A DNA stretch of 7,217 nt from Burkholderiaceae bacterium (GTDB taxonomy: Bacteria > Pseudomonadota > Gammaproteobacteria > Burkholderiales > Burkholderiaceae), in contig JALREG010000311.1 in the NCBI GenBank assembly GCA_023253905.1, positions 1 through 7,217 on the forward strand, in the 5' to 3' direction. The notes under the pieces are model-generated. The model was not told the DNA's origin and did not search any database. It saw only the letters and a program-made list of their open reading frames with translations. How positions within the stretch are numbered: the stretch's first letter is position 1; each line of letters opens with the position of its first letter. This document shows, one piece after another, positions 6,360 through 7,217 of this stretch. The position numbers and the translations under genes are program-made.

Positions 6360-7217
6360 TCAGGGGGCCATCAGCTGGCGAAGCTTCGGCCCATGCTGCG
6401 GGCTGGTCGCAATCACCCCCGCCCACCCGGCATCCAGCGACAGCTGCAAAAATTTCTTGGCCTCAGCCTCCGGCAAGCGGATGACCTCGATGCCCGCATC
6501 AGCCTGCCGCTTGGTCTCGGCGGGCGCCGCCTTGGTGGACATGTCGGCATTGAGGCTTTCCAGCCACGCGCCCTGCTTCTCAAGGAAGGCTTTCTGGGCC
6601 GCGTTGAGCGCGTTCCAGCTCTTGGCACTGAAAATCACACCCAATTCGATATTGTAGAAGCCCGGGTCGAGACGGAACTTGGTTTTCTCGTGCCAGCCCA
6701 GGTCGAAAATGCCCAGTAGCGGCCAGCCATATCCGTCCACCACGCCACGGTCGAGCGCGGTGTAAACCTCCCCGGGCGCGACCTGCATCACCGAGGCGCC
6801 CAGCCGCGTGAAAAACTCGCGATAGATGGGGGCGATACGGATCTTGAGCCCGCTGAGATCGGCTTTCTCAATCCGCTTGTTAAGGTAAATGTGATAAGGC
6901 ACGCCGTCACCGGTGCGGGCAAAGTAGTAGAGCCCTTTTTCCATCATGAGCTTATTGAGGAACTCCACCGTACCGTTGCGACGCATCTCGGCCCAGGGCA
7001 CCGACGCGTAGTTCACCGCGAGCGACTCAGGCGAGACGCTGGCAATGAACGACGTCGTGGTGTTCGACAGGTCAACCACGCCATTCCGGAGCGCTGCGCC
7101 CTGTTCCATCGTGGGGATGGCCTTGGGACCGCCCAGGTAGTTGATTTGAACCAGTCCCTTGCCCTCCTGGTTCACTTTTTCAACGAAGCGCTCGAAATTT
7201 CGCGCATAGGTCGTGCC
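6360..7217 (-). CDS. dctP: TRAP transporter solute-binding protein, DctP family (N-terminus cut off by window)
   Basis: Periplasmic substrate-binding protein of the TRAP transporter. 285 residues are visible in an open frame to the window edge; the signal peptide and first strand lie beyond it. A full member is usually 320-350 residues, so perhaps 40-60 are missing. The visible GGPKAIPTMEQGAALRNGVV (29-48) is typical. The core family segment is LSGLKIRIAPIY (121-132) followed by GEVYTALDRGVVDGYGWP (149-166). R127 corresponds to the arginine that binds the substrate carboxylate in characterised members, so a carboxylate cargo is likely. The usual glutamate in DGxExP reads DGYGWP here, so its pocket may differ from C4-dicarboxylate binders. 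A GTG at 7173-7175 is an internal codon, not the start, because the homologous frame continues upstream. It is the first visible gene of the operon. Confidence 0.93.
   Translation of the reverse strand, partial: GTTYARNFERFVEKVNQEGKGLVQINYLGGPKAIPTMEQGAALRNGVVDLSNTTTSFIASVSPESLAVNYASVPWAEMRRNGTVEFLNKLMMEKGLYYFARTGDGVPYHIYLNKRIEKADLSGLKIRIAPIYREFFTRLGASVMQVAPGEVYTALDRGVVDGYGWPLLGIFDLGWHEKTKFRLDPGFYNIELGVIFSAKSWNALNAAQKAFLEKQGAWLESLNADMSTKAAPAETKRQADAGIEVIRLPEAEAKKFLQLSLDAGWAGVIATSPQHGPKLRQLMAP

Noticed and set aside
1..7217. Mobile element, CRISPR array, tRNA or rRNA
   Set aside because: No transposase, integrase, terminal inverted repeats, regularly spaced direct repeats or RNA gene pattern was seen. 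The sequence is filled by protein genes.

Overview
The window looks like part of one catabolic operon from a GC-rich proteobacterium. This assignment is an inference from base composition, protein style and the TRAP transporter / Rieske oxygenase combination. A genus cannot be named from the sequence alone. Every gene I can support reads on the minus strand, so transcription runs from high to low coordinates. Both ends are cut: the first gene lacks its 5' end at 7217 and the last lacks its 3' end at 1. The promoter, any regulator and the operon's end lie outside the window.

In transcription order the layout is: (1) a TRAP transporter, made of the periplasmic solute-binding protein DctP (7217 to 6360, N-terminus missing), the small membrane subunit DctQ (6334 to 5849) and the large membrane subunit DctM (5852 to 4533); (2) a first Rieske ring-hydroxylating oxygenase, large subunit (4536 to 3214) and small subunit (3217 to 2720); (3) a second, paralogous Rieske oxygenase, large subunit (2695 to 1364) and small subunit (1367 to 888); (4) the N-terminal part of an AMP-forming acyl-CoA synthetase (922, or 880, to 1). 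There is almost no non-coding DNA. Four junctions are 4-base stop/start overlaps, and the two clear gaps are only 24 and 25 bases. No stretch over 300 bases lacks a gene.

Together the genes suggest uptake of an organic acid by the TRAP system, oxygenation by one or two two-subunit Rieske oxygenases, and CoA activation of a carboxylate by the ligase. The order of the chemical steps and the substrate cannot be read from the sequence. Both large subunits keep the [2Fe-2S] Rieske ligands, the mononuclear iron ligands and the bridging aspartate, so both should be catalytically competent. No ferredoxin or reductase is present, so electron delivery must come from genes outside the window or from shared partners. 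The most notable point is the tandem pair of complete alpha-beta oxygenases locked by translational coupling to a dedicated transporter and a CaiC-like CoA ligase.
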